Shown: one piece after another, positions 24,629 through 32,298 of the stretch
Layout: every line of letters starts with the position of its first letter
Position numbering within the stretch: position 1 is the first letter of the stretch
Assembly: GCF_002210435.1 (NCBI RefSeq)
Contig: NZ_MZMV01000010.1
Span: 62,001 to 126,000 of the forward strand
DNA from: Micromonospora wenchangensis
Lineage (GTDB): Bacteria > Actinomycetota > Actinomycetes > Mycobacteriales > Micromonosporaceae
Reading direction: 5' to 3'
Length of the DNA stretch: 64,000 nt
Made by a program: the position numbers and the translations under genes
The notes under the pieces: model-generated
What the model was told of the DNA's origin: nothing
The model's database searches: none
What the model saw: only the letters and a program-made list of their open reading frames with translations

Positions 24629-25288
24629 GTGATGAGGGGTGGCCTGGACGAGACACTGGCCCGGCTGGCCCGCCGTGAGGAGGCCCGTCGCCGCCGGTCG
24701 GCCGATCCGGAGACCGACGACGGCGGGTCGACCCTGGCCTTCGAGGCCACCGGCCGCGCGACCACCGCCCCGGCCGGTGTCGACTCGGCCCACCCCGGGT
24801 CGGCCGCGACCGAGCCGGCACGTCCCGGGCCGGGACCTGCCGCGACGGCGGCTGCCGAACTGGCCCGCACCGGGCCCGGGTGGGCCGGGCCGGGCCCCGC
24901 CCCCGGCGGCGACCCGGTGGAGGAGGTGGCCGAGGCGGTCCGCCGGGTGGTGGCCACCCGTCCCGGGCTGACCGTGGTGCTGCGGGTCGAGTACGCGGGA
25001 CGCACGTACCCGCTGCGGATCGAACAGGCGCAGCCCGCGGCCCGCAACGAGCGGCCGGGCGTCGGGGCGCGCACCGACCGGCCGGAGAACGGGGTACGCA
25101 ACGAGCGGCCCGAGGTCGGGGCGCGGGCGGGTGTCGACCCCCCGGCCTCCCCGCCACCGGCCTGGCCGCTGGCCGACCGGACGCCACCGGCGTGGACCCC
25201 GGCCCGGGAGGTGCCTGGTGTCGATCCGGCCGCCCGGCTCGCCGAGATGATCCGGCGGGACCCGACCCTGCTCGACAACGACACCTGA
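24629..25288 (+). CDS. Uncharacterised protein following the conservon
   Basis: The 219-residue product starts at GTG 24629 (or ATG 24632) behind GGAGAGGGGG. It has an Arg-rich amphipathic N-terminus (LDETLARLARREEARRRR) and long Pro/Ala/Gly-rich linkers. One short folded segment lies near residues 95-130 (VEEVAEAVRRVVATRPGLTV, VLRVEYAGRTYPLRIE), and a C-terminal helix has RLAEMIRRDPTLLDND. The pair of TDRPENGVRNERPEVGAR-like units is an internal repeat. No family is recognised. Only 39 bases separate it from cvnD, so it is probably cotranscribed and may be an adaptor. Confidence 0.65.
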   Translation: MMRGGLDETLARLARREEARRRRSADPETDDGGSTLAFEATGRATTAPAGVDSAHPGSAATEPARPGPGPAATAAAELARTGPGWAGPGPAPGGDPVEEVAEAVRRVVATRPGLTVVLRVEYAGRTYPLRIEQAQPAARNERPGVGARTDRPENGVRNERPEVGARAGVDPPASPPPAWPLADRTPPAWTPAREVPGVDPAARLAEMIRRDPTLLDNDT

Positions 25289-25397
25289 CGGTACGACCGG
25301 GCGCGGCACCCCGGGTCCGGGCCGACCGGGCGCTGGCCTGGGCGGTCGTACCGGCTGACCACGGGCGTCGGCGGCGGCGGGCGGCTACTGTCGGGCG

Positions 25398-27674
25398 ATG
25401 CCCGCACCGGATCTGACCCTGACCGCCAGCCTGCGCCCGGCCGCGCTGGACGCCCGACGTGGCATCGTCCGGCTGCACCCGGAGGTACTCACCGCCCTGG
25501 CCCTGCGCCCGGGGGACCCGGTACGGCTGGCCGGCAGGCGGGTCACTGCCGGGATCGTCGCGCCCGCCGAGCCGACCGCCAGCGCCGCCCTGCTCTACGC
25601 CGACGACCTGACGCTGGGCAACCTCGGGCTGCGCGACGGCGGTCAGGTGACCGTCGGTCCCGCCCCGGTGACCCCGGCCCGTCGGGTGACCCTGGCCGGC
25701 CCGGTGTCGGTGCTCGCTGCGGTGTCCCCGGAGATGCTCCGGCTCGCCCTGCTCGGCAAGGTCGTCAGCGAGGGCGACAACGTCTCGCTGCTCCCCCAGG
25801 ACGTGCTCCCCGACGCCTCGGTTCGCGGTCTGGTCGAGGCCGCCCGCCGCAGCCTCGCCAACACCGTCGGGTACGCCTGGACGAGCACCCTGTTGACCGT
25901 GGTCGCCGCCGATCCGCAGACCGGTGGCCTGGTCACCATGGACACCGTGGTCGGTTGGGAACACGGCCAGGTCACCCACGGTTCGTCCGGCCCGGCCGAC
26001 CCCGGGCGGGTTCCGACCGGCCGGACCGGGGCGGCTCCGGCCGGCAGCACGACGGCCCCGACCGGCAGCGCGACGGGCGGGGAGGCCGGCGGGACCGGGC
26101 ACGACGACGACGTGCCGCACGTGGACGAGCTGCCCGGCCTGCGGGCGCAGGCCGAGGAGCTGACCGAACTGTTGGACCTCGGCTTCCACCACCGCGAGGT
26201 GCTGGGACGGCTGGGCACCACGGTCTCGCTCGGTGTGCTGCTCAGCGGGCCGGCCGGCTCGGGCAAGTCGGCGCTGGTGCGGGCGGTGGCGAAGGCGGTG
26301 GGTGCCCGGGTACGCCCGCTGTGGGCACCGGAACTCGCCGCGCTGACCAACGACGCGGCGGCCCGCCGGCTGCGCGAGACCGCCACCGAGCTGGCCTCGG
26401 GCGGGCCGGCCGTGCTGCTGGTCACCGACGTGGAGGCGCTGGCCCCGGCGGAGGACGCCGGGCCGCTGGCCACCGTGTTCCGGCAGGTGCTCGCCGGTGC
26501 CGTCCGGTCGGGCACGGCGGTGGTGTGCACCACGTCGCGGCCGGAGTCGGTCGATCCGGGGTTGCGCGCGCCGGATCTGCTGTCGCTGCGGATCTCGGTG
26601 CCGCTGCCCGATCCGGCGTTGCGCCGGGAACAGTTGACCGTGTTGACCCGGCAGGTGCCGCTGGCCGAGGACGTCCGGCTCGACGAGGTGGCCGGGCGTA
26701 CCCCCGGGTTCGTCGCCGCCGACCTGGCCGCGCTGGTCCGCGAGGCCGGGGTGCGGGCGGCGCTGCGGCAGAAGACGGCGCAGACGCCGACGGTGGCGAT
26801 GGCCGACTTCACGGCGGCGCTGGAGGTGGTCCGGCCGACCACCATGGCGGCGTCCACGCTGGAGCTGGCGACGGTCACCCTGGACGACGTCGGTGGTCTC
26901 GGCGAGGTGAAGCAGACCCTCACCGAGTCGGTGCTCTGGCCGCTGACCTACCCGGACACCTTCGCCCGGCTGGGGGTGCAGCCGCCCCGGGGGGTGCTGC
27001 TCTACGGGCCGCCCGGGTGCGGCAAGACCTACCTGGTGACCGCCCTGGCCGGGACCGGACGGGCGAACGTGCTGTCGGTGAAGGGTGCCGAGCTGCTGTC
27101 CAAGTGGGTGGGCGAGAGCGAGCGGGCCGTGCGGGAGCTGTTCCGCCGGGCCCGCGAGGCCGCGCCGACGCTGGTCTTCCTCGACGAGATGGACGCGCTG
27201 GCCCCGGTGCGCGGCCAGGCCACCGACGGCGGTACGACCGACCGGGTGGTGGCCGCCCTGCTGACCGAGCTGGACGGGGTGGAGGCGCTGCGCAACGTGG
27301 TGGTGATCGGGGCGACCAACCGCCCGGACCTGGTCGACCCGGCCCTGCTGCGCCCCGGCCGGCTGGAACGGCTGGTGTACGTGCCGCCGCCGGACGGCCC
27401 GGCCCGCGCGGAGATCCTGCGGGCCGCGTCCCGCGCTGTGCCGCTCGCCGAGGACGTCGACCTGGCGGCGCTCGGCGAGGAGTTGACCGGCTTCTCGGCG
27501 GCGGACTGTGCGGCGCTGGTGCGGGAGGCGGCGCTGGCCGCGATGCGGGAGTCGCTGTCGGCCGCCACGGTCACCGCCGCGCACGTCGCCACCGCCCGGG
27601 ACCGCGTCCGCCCCTCCCTGGACCCGGAGCAGGTCGCCTGGCTGGCCGCCTACGCCGACAAGCACGCAGGCTGA
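25398..27674 (+). CDS. CDC48-like double AAA ATPase
   Basis: The 758-residue protein has a CDC48-type N-terminal double-psi barrel domain (residues about 5-180), a linker rich in Thr/Gly, and two AAA modules. Module D1 has Walker A GPAGSGKSA (about 283), but the Walker B position reads LLVTDVEAL, so the catalytic Glu is Val. Its arginine-finger region LRAPDLLSL also lacks the usual RPGRFD. Module D2 is intact, with GPPGCGKTY (about 537), LVFLDEMDALAP and LLRPGRLERLV. The layout matches actinobacterial CDC48-like proteins, some of which work with the proteasome. No proteasome genes are adjacent. A single active ring (D2) is inferred. Confidence 0.88.
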   Translation: MPAPDLTLTASLRPAALDARRGIVRLHPEVLTALALRPGDPVRLAGRRVTAGIVAPAEPTASAALLYADDLTLGNLGLRDGGQVTVGPAPVTPARRVTLAGPVSVLAAVSPEMLRLALLGKVVSEGDNVSLLPQDVLPDASVRGLVEAARRSLANTVGYAWTSTLLTVVAADPQTGGLVTMDTVVGWEHGQVTHGSSGPADPGRVPTGRTGAAPAGSTTAPTGSATGGEAGGTGHDDDVPHVDELPGLRAQAEELTELLDLGFHHREVLGRLGTTVSLGVLLSGPAGSGKSALVRAVAKAVGARVRPLWAPELAALTNDAAARRLRETATELASGGPAVLLVTDVEALAPAEDAGPLATVFRQVLAGAVRSGTAVVCTTSRPESVDPGLRAPDLLSLRISVPLPDPALRREQLTVLTRQVPLAEDVRLDEVAGRTPGFVAADLAALVREAGVRAALRQKTAQTPTVAMADFTAALEVVRPTTMAASTLELATVTLDDVGGLGEVKQTLTESVLWPLTYPDTFARLGVQPPRGVLLYGPPGCGKTYLVTALAGTGRANVLSVKGAELLSKWVGESERAVRELFRRAREAAPTLVFLDEMDALAPVRGQATDGGTTDRVVAALLTELDGVEALRNVVVIGATNRPDLVDPALLRPGRLERLVYVPPPDGPARAEILRAASRAVPLAEDVDLAALGEELTGFSAADCAALVREAALAAMRESLSAATVTAAHVATARDRVRPSLDPEQVAWLAAYADKHAG

Positions 27675-27710
27675 TCCTGCTGGTGTCGCCCGTGGGGTGC
27701 TGCGCGGACC

Positions 27711-27762
27711 GGCGGTGCCGGGCGGCATTCGGCGGTGCCGGGCGGCATTCGGCCGTGCCGGG
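27711..27762. repeat. Tandem 20-bp repeat after the AAA gene
   Basis: GGCGGTGCCGGGCGGCATTC occurs exactly twice (27711-27730 and 27731-27750) with a partial, diverged third copy to about 27762. It lies in the converging intergenic region just beyond the AAA ATPase stop. It is too short to encode anything and is prone to slippage. Confidence 0.75.
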
Positions 27763-27806
27763 TAGGTCGGCCAGTGCGGGCGTGTCGTCGGGGCGGATGG
27801 ATGTGC

Positions 27807-27862
27807 CGGTGAGCGATATGCCTGAGCGGCATAAATATGACTGGTAGTCATATCGCTCACCG
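27807..27862. repeat. Perfect three-way-junction palindrome
   Basis: A 10-bp outer stem (27807-27816 with 27853-27862, CGGTGAGCGA) encloses two adjacent hairpins. Hairpin 1 is 27817-27833 (TATGCC/GGCATA, loop TGAGC). Hairpin 2 is 27836-27852 (TATGACT/AGTCATA, loop GGT). The two are separated by AA. Every stem base is paired. It is much more AT-rich than its surroundings and lies between converging genes. It could act as a terminator in both directions. Its compact, exact design suggests a dispersed repeat or a structured RNA. Confidence 0.8.
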
Positions 27863-27945
27863 TGGGAACCGCGACCGTCGGCGACACGCCGCCCGCGCGG
27901 GCCGTCGGCGGGGTCAGCCCTCGGCCGGGCCAGCCGTCGGCGGGA

Positions 27946-28458
27946 TCAGCCGTCGGCGGGGGGCGTCGCGTCGAGTGAGATCTCCGCGTACACCTTGTCG
28001 TCGTCCTCGCGGAGCTTGGCGCCGCAGTTGCGCAGCACCGCGACGGCCCCCAGGTTGTCCGGGGTGGTCTCGGAGACGACGGAGTGCATGCCGGCCGCCG
28101 CCGCGGCGTTGAGCAGTTGCCGCAGGGCCGCCGCGCCGAGCCCCTGGCCCCGGGCCGACCTGCCGAGCCACATCCCGGTCTCGACCACGCCGGGAGCGTC
28201 GCAGCGGGTCATCCGGATCATGCCGACCACCTCGCCGCCGGCACACACGGCGAACATCAGGGTGCGGGTCGGGCCGTCCAGCCCGCCGAAGCTGGCCCGG
28301 TGGAAGTCCCGGAACGCGTCCCGACGGGCGAGCGACCAGCCGGCAGGGGCGTCGACCGGGGGCATGACGTCACTCGGCTCCGCCTCGGCCGCCGCTACGG
28401 AGAGCAACGATTCCAGGTTCGCCTCGTCCACCGGTTCCAGCCGTACCGTGCCTGCCAC
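27946..28458 (-). CDS. GNAT-family N-acetyltransferase
   Basis: The 170-residue product has the GNAT fold of the RimJ/RimL-like type. Its acetyl-CoA binding loop reads GMWLGRSARGQGLGAAAL and is followed by SETTPDNLGAVAVLRNCGAK, the usual motif for side-chain or ribosomal-protein acetyltransferases. The chosen GTG start at 28458 begins VAGTVRLEPVDE, where the family normally begins. The longer frame is low-complexity. The substrate cannot be told from sequence. It converges on the AAA gene across the three-way-junction element. Confidence 0.8.
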   Translation of the reverse strand: MAGTVRLEPVDEANLESLLSVAAAEAEPSDVMPPVDAPAGWSLARRDAFRDFHRASFGGLDGPTRTLMFAVCAGGEVVGMIRMTRCDAPGVVETGMWLGRSARGQGLGAAALRQLLNAAAAAGMHSVVSETTPDNLGAVAVLRNCGAKLREDDDKVYAEISLDATPPADG

Positions 28459-28591
28459 GTGCCGCAGTCTGCCGGCCGCACCGGCCCCCGTCCACCCCTT
28501 TGGCCGGTGACTGGCGGTCTGGTCGCAGGTCTCGGCCGGTCGTCCCATCGGAGCGGGGAACCTCACGCTCCGCTGTCAGCGCGGGCGGGGC

Positions 28592-29017
28592 TCAGCGGCG
28601 GCGGTTGCGGGCGCGGGAGGCGCGCAGCCGGCGGAGCCGGCCGATCAGCAGCGGCTCGGCGGCGAGCGCGGCGGGGCGGTCCAGCAGGGCGTTGAGCAAC
28701 TGGTAGTAGCGGGTCGCGGACAGCCCGAAGGTGTCCCGGATGGCCTGTTCCTTGGCCCCGGCGTGCCGCCACCACTGCTGTTCGAAGGCGAGGATCGACA
28801 GCTCCCGCTCGGTCAGCGCATCGCCGCCGGCCGCCGCCCGCGCACCGGCCTCCGACCCGGATCGGGGGGACGGCACGTCGGCGTCGGGGGCCGGTCGGGG
28901 TGCGGGGAGGTCGCCCTCGGGGGCCGGTCGGGGTGCGGGCACCGGGGGCGGGGCGGACCGGGCGTCGGTGGGCGGTGTGGGGTCGGCGGGCGGCATGGCG
29001 TCGGTGGGCGGCGGCAC
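28592..29017 (-). CDS. DUF3263-domain protein
   Basis: The 141-residue product has a Pro-rich N-terminal half with PAPRPAPEGDL-like repeats and a C-terminal DUF3263 domain: LTERELSILAFEQQWWRHAG, then FGLSATRYYQLLNALLDRPA and an Arg-rich end. DUF3263 is an actinobacterial helix-turn-helix-like domain and is probably DNA-associated. The GTG start at 29017 is chosen because GAGGAG lies five bases upstream. It seems to stand alone between two unrelated genes. Confidence 0.8.
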   Translation of the reverse strand: MPPPTDAMPPADPTPPTDARSAPPPVPAPRPAPEGDLPAPRPAPDADVPSPRSGSEAGARAAAGGDALTERELSILAFEQQWWRHAGAKEQAIRDTFGLSATRYYQLLNALLDRPAALAAEPLLIGRLRRLRASRARNRRR

Positions 29018-29176
29018 GGCGCTCCTCGGCAGGGTGGACGACCGGGCGGGCCGGCCGGGGAAGCCCAGCTTAACCAGGGTGGGCGACGCTTCCGGACGAC
29101 GGACGGGCCCGGCTCGACCACCTGTCGAGCCGGGCCCGTAACGGCCGGGTACCGCCCGCACCGGGCGGCACCCGGA

Positions 29177-30190
29177 TCAGGTGATGTCCCGCCGGCGCAT
29201 CATCCAGAACGTGGCGACCAGCACCACGACGGTGCCGATGCCGAACACCAGTGCCGAGTCCTGCCAGGTCACCAGCATCTCCTTGGGCGTGCACTGGCCC
29301 TGGACGAAGTCGCAGGAGCGGTAGTCGACGAGCGTCCACTGCTTCTGGAACCAGGCCAGCGCGTAGGTGGACAGCACCCACCGGTCACCGAACCGGACCC
29401 CGGCGATCGTCGTGGCGATCCGGATGCCGATCTCGCTGACCACCCCGGCCCCCACGGCCACCCCGAGCGCCATCGCCGTGTGCCGGCCCAGGGACGCCAG
29501 GGCGAAGGCCACCGCGCCGGCGGCGAGGATCATCGCCAGCGCCCGCAGGCCGCTGATCCCGGCGGACTGCCACACCCCGGAGGTGACCTTCGCGGTGGTC
29601 CCCCGGAAGTTGGCGATCAGCCAGAAGGCCAGGGTCCACAGCGCCCCGAGCACCACGGTCACCCCGGTCAGCGTGGTGAGCACCGCGGCCAGTTTGGTAC
29701 CGAGCACGGTGAGCCGTTTCGGCCGCCACAGCAGCAGGTTCATCATCCCGCCGGTGCTCCACTCGGCACCCACGAACGAGGCGCCGACCAGGAAGCCGAA
29801 CAGTGCCACCGCCCCGGCGAAGACGGCGATGAAGTCGCCGAACTCGGCCCGGAAGTCGAACTGGTAGGGCAGGTTCCACTTCGGGTCGAACATGTCGGCG
29901 GTGGGCTTCCAGTCCCGGCCGCAGTTCGGGCCGTACCGCTCGTCGGTCTGCTCGCCGCGCGCCTTGGCCGCGTCGCACTCGACGATCGAACGCTCCCACT
30001 CCCGGAGGGCGTCGCGGAAGTTCGCGTCCGACTCCGCCTGTGCCTGGGCGATCACGGCAGGCGAGAGTTTGTGGCTGGAGAAGGCGAAGGCGGTGACGAT
30101 GCCGGCCAGCCCGACGACGAGCAGGATCAGCATGACCCGGGTGAGCCGGCGCTTGGCCAGCCGACGCAGTTCGGTGACGTACAGGCTCAT
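29177..30190 (-). CDS. ABC-2-type transporter permease
   Basis: The 337-residue protein has six predicted membrane helices. One is at residues 18-38 (VMLILLVVGLAGIVTAFAF), four lie between about 120 and 260, and the last is near 310-330. A large extracytoplasmic loop of about 70 residues (containing two cysteines) follows helix 1. It would form the membrane part of the exporter whose ATPase is encoded immediately upstream with a four-base overlap. The start at 30190 (MSLYVTELRRLAKRR) has GGGTGGGG upstream. Confidence 0.85.
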   Translation of the reverse strand: MSLYVTELRRLAKRRLTRVMLILLVVGLAGIVTAFAFSSHKLSPAVIAQAQAESDANFRDALREWERSIVECDAAKARGEQTDERYGPNCGRDWKPTADMFDPKWNLPYQFDFRAEFGDFIAVFAGAVALFGFLVGASFVGAEWSTGGMMNLLLWRPKRLTVLGTKLAAVLTTLTGVTVVLGALWTLAFWLIANFRGTTAKVTSGVWQSAGISGLRALAMILAAGAVAFALASLGRHTAMALGVAVGAGVVSEIGIRIATTIAGVRFGDRWVLSTYALAWFQKQWTLVDYRSCDFVQGQCTPKEMLVTWQDSALVFGIGTVVVLVATFWMMRRRDIT

Positions 30191-31197
30191 GCGCCCCACC
30201 CTCCCGTGGTGCCGGCGGTGTGGCCCGGCTCGCCGATCTTGGCGGACTGGTCGACCTGGCGGTGTTGACCGGGGACCGGAGCGGTGGCGGTGATCTCCAG
30301 GAAGACGCTCTCCAGGTCCACCGAGACCGGGGCCAGTTCGCTGACGTACAGGTGTTGTTCGGCGAGCAGCCGGCTGACCGTGGCCGGCTTGTCCACGCCG
30401 GCCAGCATCAGGTGGTCCGGGTGGCGGGTGACCGCGACGCCGGCCCGGTCGAGCAGTTCGGCGGCGGCGGCGAGGTCCTCGGCGGCGTCCAGCCGCACCC
30501 GTACGCCGCCGTGCGAGTGCTGGGCCAGCACCTGCTCCACCGGGCCGGCGGCGACCCGGCGGCCCAGCGAGATGATGGTGACCTCGTCGCAGATGAGTTG
30601 GATCTCGCCGAGGATGTGGCTGGAGAGCACCACGGTCATCCCGGATTCGGCGAGGTTGCGCATCAGGGTGCGCATCTCCCGGATGCCGCCCGGGTCGAGG
30701 CCGTTGGCCGGCTCGTCGAGGATCAGCAGCTTGGGGTTCTTGAGCAGGGCGGACGCGACGGCGAGCCGCTGCTTCATGCCGAGCGAGTACGTCTTGACCC
30801 GCTCGCCGGCGCGGTCGCGCAGCCCGACGAGTTCGAGCACCTCGTCGACCCGTACGGCGGGGACGTCGCCGGCCCCGGCGAGCAGGGACAGGGTGTCCCG
30901 GGCGGAGAAGTGCGGGAAGAACTGCGGGCTCTCCACGATCGCGCCGACCTGGCCGGCGACGGCGGGCAGTGCGCCGGGCACCTCGTGACCGAGGATGGCC
31001 ATCCGCCCACCGTCGGGCTGGATCAGCCCGAGCAGGGTACGCAGGGTGGTGGTCTTGCCCGACCCGTTGGGGCCGAGGAAGCCGTGCACCTGACCGGCCT
31101 CCACCCGCATGTCGAAGCCGTCCAGCGCGTTGCGGACCCCGCGCCGGCGGCTCTTGTACGTCTTACGTAGACCTTCGATCTCCAGGACAGCCGACAA
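30187..31197 (-). CDS. ABC transporter ATPase (export type)
   Basis: The 336-residue ATPase has Walker A GPNGSGKTTT, the signature-equivalent YSLGMKQRLAVASAL, Walker B LLILDEPANGLDPGG and the switch histidine in LSSHIL. A C-terminal extension of about 100 residues follows. This is the DrrA/NatA-like exporter class. The start is the TTG at 31197, chosen because GGGGGAGG lies six bases upstream. Two palindromic sites overlap a promoter-like sequence 38 bases before it, so the two-gene operon looks actively repressed. Confidence 0.9.
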   Translation of the reverse strand: MSAVLEIEGLRKTYKSRRRGVRNALDGFDMRVEAGQVHGFLGPNGSGKTTTLRTLLGLIQPDGGRMAILGHEVPGALPAVAGQVGAIVESPQFFPHFSARDTLSLLAGAGDVPAVRVDEVLELVGLRDRAGERVKTYSLGMKQRLAVASALLKNPKLLILDEPANGLDPGGIREMRTLMRNLAESGMTVVLSSHILGEIQLICDEVTIISLGRRVAAGPVEQVLAQHSHGGVRVRLDAAEDLAAAAELLDRAGVAVTRHPDHLMLAGVDKPATVSRLLAEQHLYVSELAPVSVDLESVFLEITATAPVPGQHRQVDQSAKIGEPGHTAGTTGGWGA

Positions 31198-31234
31198 GCT
31201 GCGCCTCCCCCGATGGTGGCTGATGACAGCGGTC

Positions 31235-31272
31235 ACCATACTCGGTATACCCGGCAGGGCAATACCCGGTAT
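31235..31272 (-). promoter_or_regulatory. Promoter with two ATACCCGGTAT-like palindromes before the ABC operon
   Basis: On the minus strand TTGCCC (31262-31257), 16 bases and TATGGT (31240-31235) form a plausible promoter, 38 bases before the TTG start. The palindrome ATACCGGGTAT (31262-31272) abuts the -35, and its near copy (31238-31248) overlaps the -10. The two are centred 24 bases apart. This is the layout expected for a repressor-bound operator. No regulator gene is adjacent except the DeoR gene downstream, which is more likely linked to the amino-sugar operon. Confidence 0.5.
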
Positions 31273-31315
31273 GCATCGACGCTCGATTACTACCGACGGT
31301 GCACCGGCGGGCCAC

Positions 31316-32101
31316 TCAGGCGCAGATGACGGTCACTCCGGCGGCGCGGAACGCATCGACCAGTTCCGGGGCCGCCCCGGAGTCGGTCACCAGGGTCTCC
31401 ACCCGTTCCACCGGGCAGATCCGGGCGAACGCGTGACCGCCCAGCTTGGACGAGTCCGCGATGATCACGACCCGCTTGGCCCGCGCCACCATCAGGTTGT
31501 TCATCGCCGCCTCCCCCTCGTGGTGGGCGGCGGCACCCAACTGGGGATCGAGCGCGTCCACGCCCAACAGGGCGACGTCGAGGGTGACCTCGCGCAGCAG
31601 CGCCCCGCCCAGCGGCCCGACCAGCTCGAACGACTTCGGCCGCACCACGCCCCCGGCGACCACCACCTTCATCCGGGAACGGACCAGCAGTTCGTTGGCG
31701 ATGTTCAGGGCATTGGTGACCACGGTGAGCTGGGCACCCTCGGCGCTGGTGTTCAGGTCGGGGCGGACGGCCAGGGCGCGGGCCACCTCGGTGCTGGTGG
31801 TGCCGCCGTTGAGGCCGACCACGGTGCCGGGCGCGACGAGCGCGGCGGCGGCGGCGCCGATCCGCTGCTTCTCGGCCGAGTGCTTGGCCGTCTTGTAGCG
31901 CAGCGGCAGGTCGTAGGAGACGCCGTTGGCGACCGCGCCGCCCCGGGTCCGGGTGATCATCTGCTGCTGGGCGAGCTGGTCGAAGTCGCGCCGGATGGTC
32001 GCCTGGGAGACGTCCAGCCGCCCGGCGGCCTCCTCGACGCTGACCCGACCACTGTCGGTGAGCATTTCGAGCAGAGCGTTCCACCTGGCGTACCGGTCCA
32101 C
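31316..32101 (-). CDS. DeoR-family repressor of the amino-sugar operon
   Basis: The 261-residue protein has an N-terminal DeoR helix-turn-helix (GRVSVEEAAGRLDVSQATIRRDFDQLA, quoted here only as its position, residues 16-42). The sugar-phosphate sensing domain has GLNGGTTSTEVA and a C-terminal LVTDSG. DeoR proteins sense phosphorylated sugars. It is divergent from the SIS, ROK and nagA genes and separated from them by repeated TGCGCGAAA motifs, so it most likely represses that operon and itself. The start GTG at 32101 has GGAGG six bases upstream. Confidence 0.88.
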   Translation of the reverse strand: MDRYARWNALLEMLTDSGRVSVEEAAGRLDVSQATIRRDFDQLAQQQMITRTRGGAVANGVSYDLPLRYKTAKHSAEKQRIGAAAAALVAPGTVVGLNGGTTSTEVARALAVRPDLNTSAEGAQLTVVTNALNIANELLVRSRMKVVVAGGVVRPKSFELVGPLGGALLREVTLDVALLGVDALDPQLGAAAHHEGEAAMNNLMVARAKRVVIIADSSKLGGHAFARICPVERVETLVTDSGAAPELVDAFRAAGVTVICA

Positions 32102-32150
32102 GGGGGGCCTCCGACTCTGCACGAAGGGTGATCGAATGCGTGCACAGTAG

Positions 32151-32243
32151 TGCGCGAAACTCCTGGTGCGCAAAACCCCCGACTGCGCGATCCGGAGGCA
32201 GGTTGCCACGCGCACCTCGTTTCGCGCAGAATAACGCGCGAAA
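32151..32243. promoter_or_regulatory. Operator cluster between deoR and the amino-sugar operon
   Basis: The half site TGCGCGAAA occurs at 32151-32159. A close copy, TGCGCAAAA, lies at 32167-32175, and TGCGCGA lies at 32184-32190. A perfect inverted pair TTTCGCGC-N8-GCGCGAAA is at 32220-32243. Repeated half sites in a divergent promoter region are typical of DeoR binding. The site at 32220-32243 lies about 55 bases before the SIS gene start. Confidence 0.55.
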
Positions 32244-32298
32244 GACGGTGGTAATGAGCCGTATTGCGCACCTCCCTCCCCTGTGCGAGGAGTTCCCC

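Noticed and set aside
24285-27887. A 1200-codon minus-strand frame over the AAA gene
   Set aside because: It is a GC-skew artefact antisense to the cvnD and AAA genes, low in complexity and without any motif.
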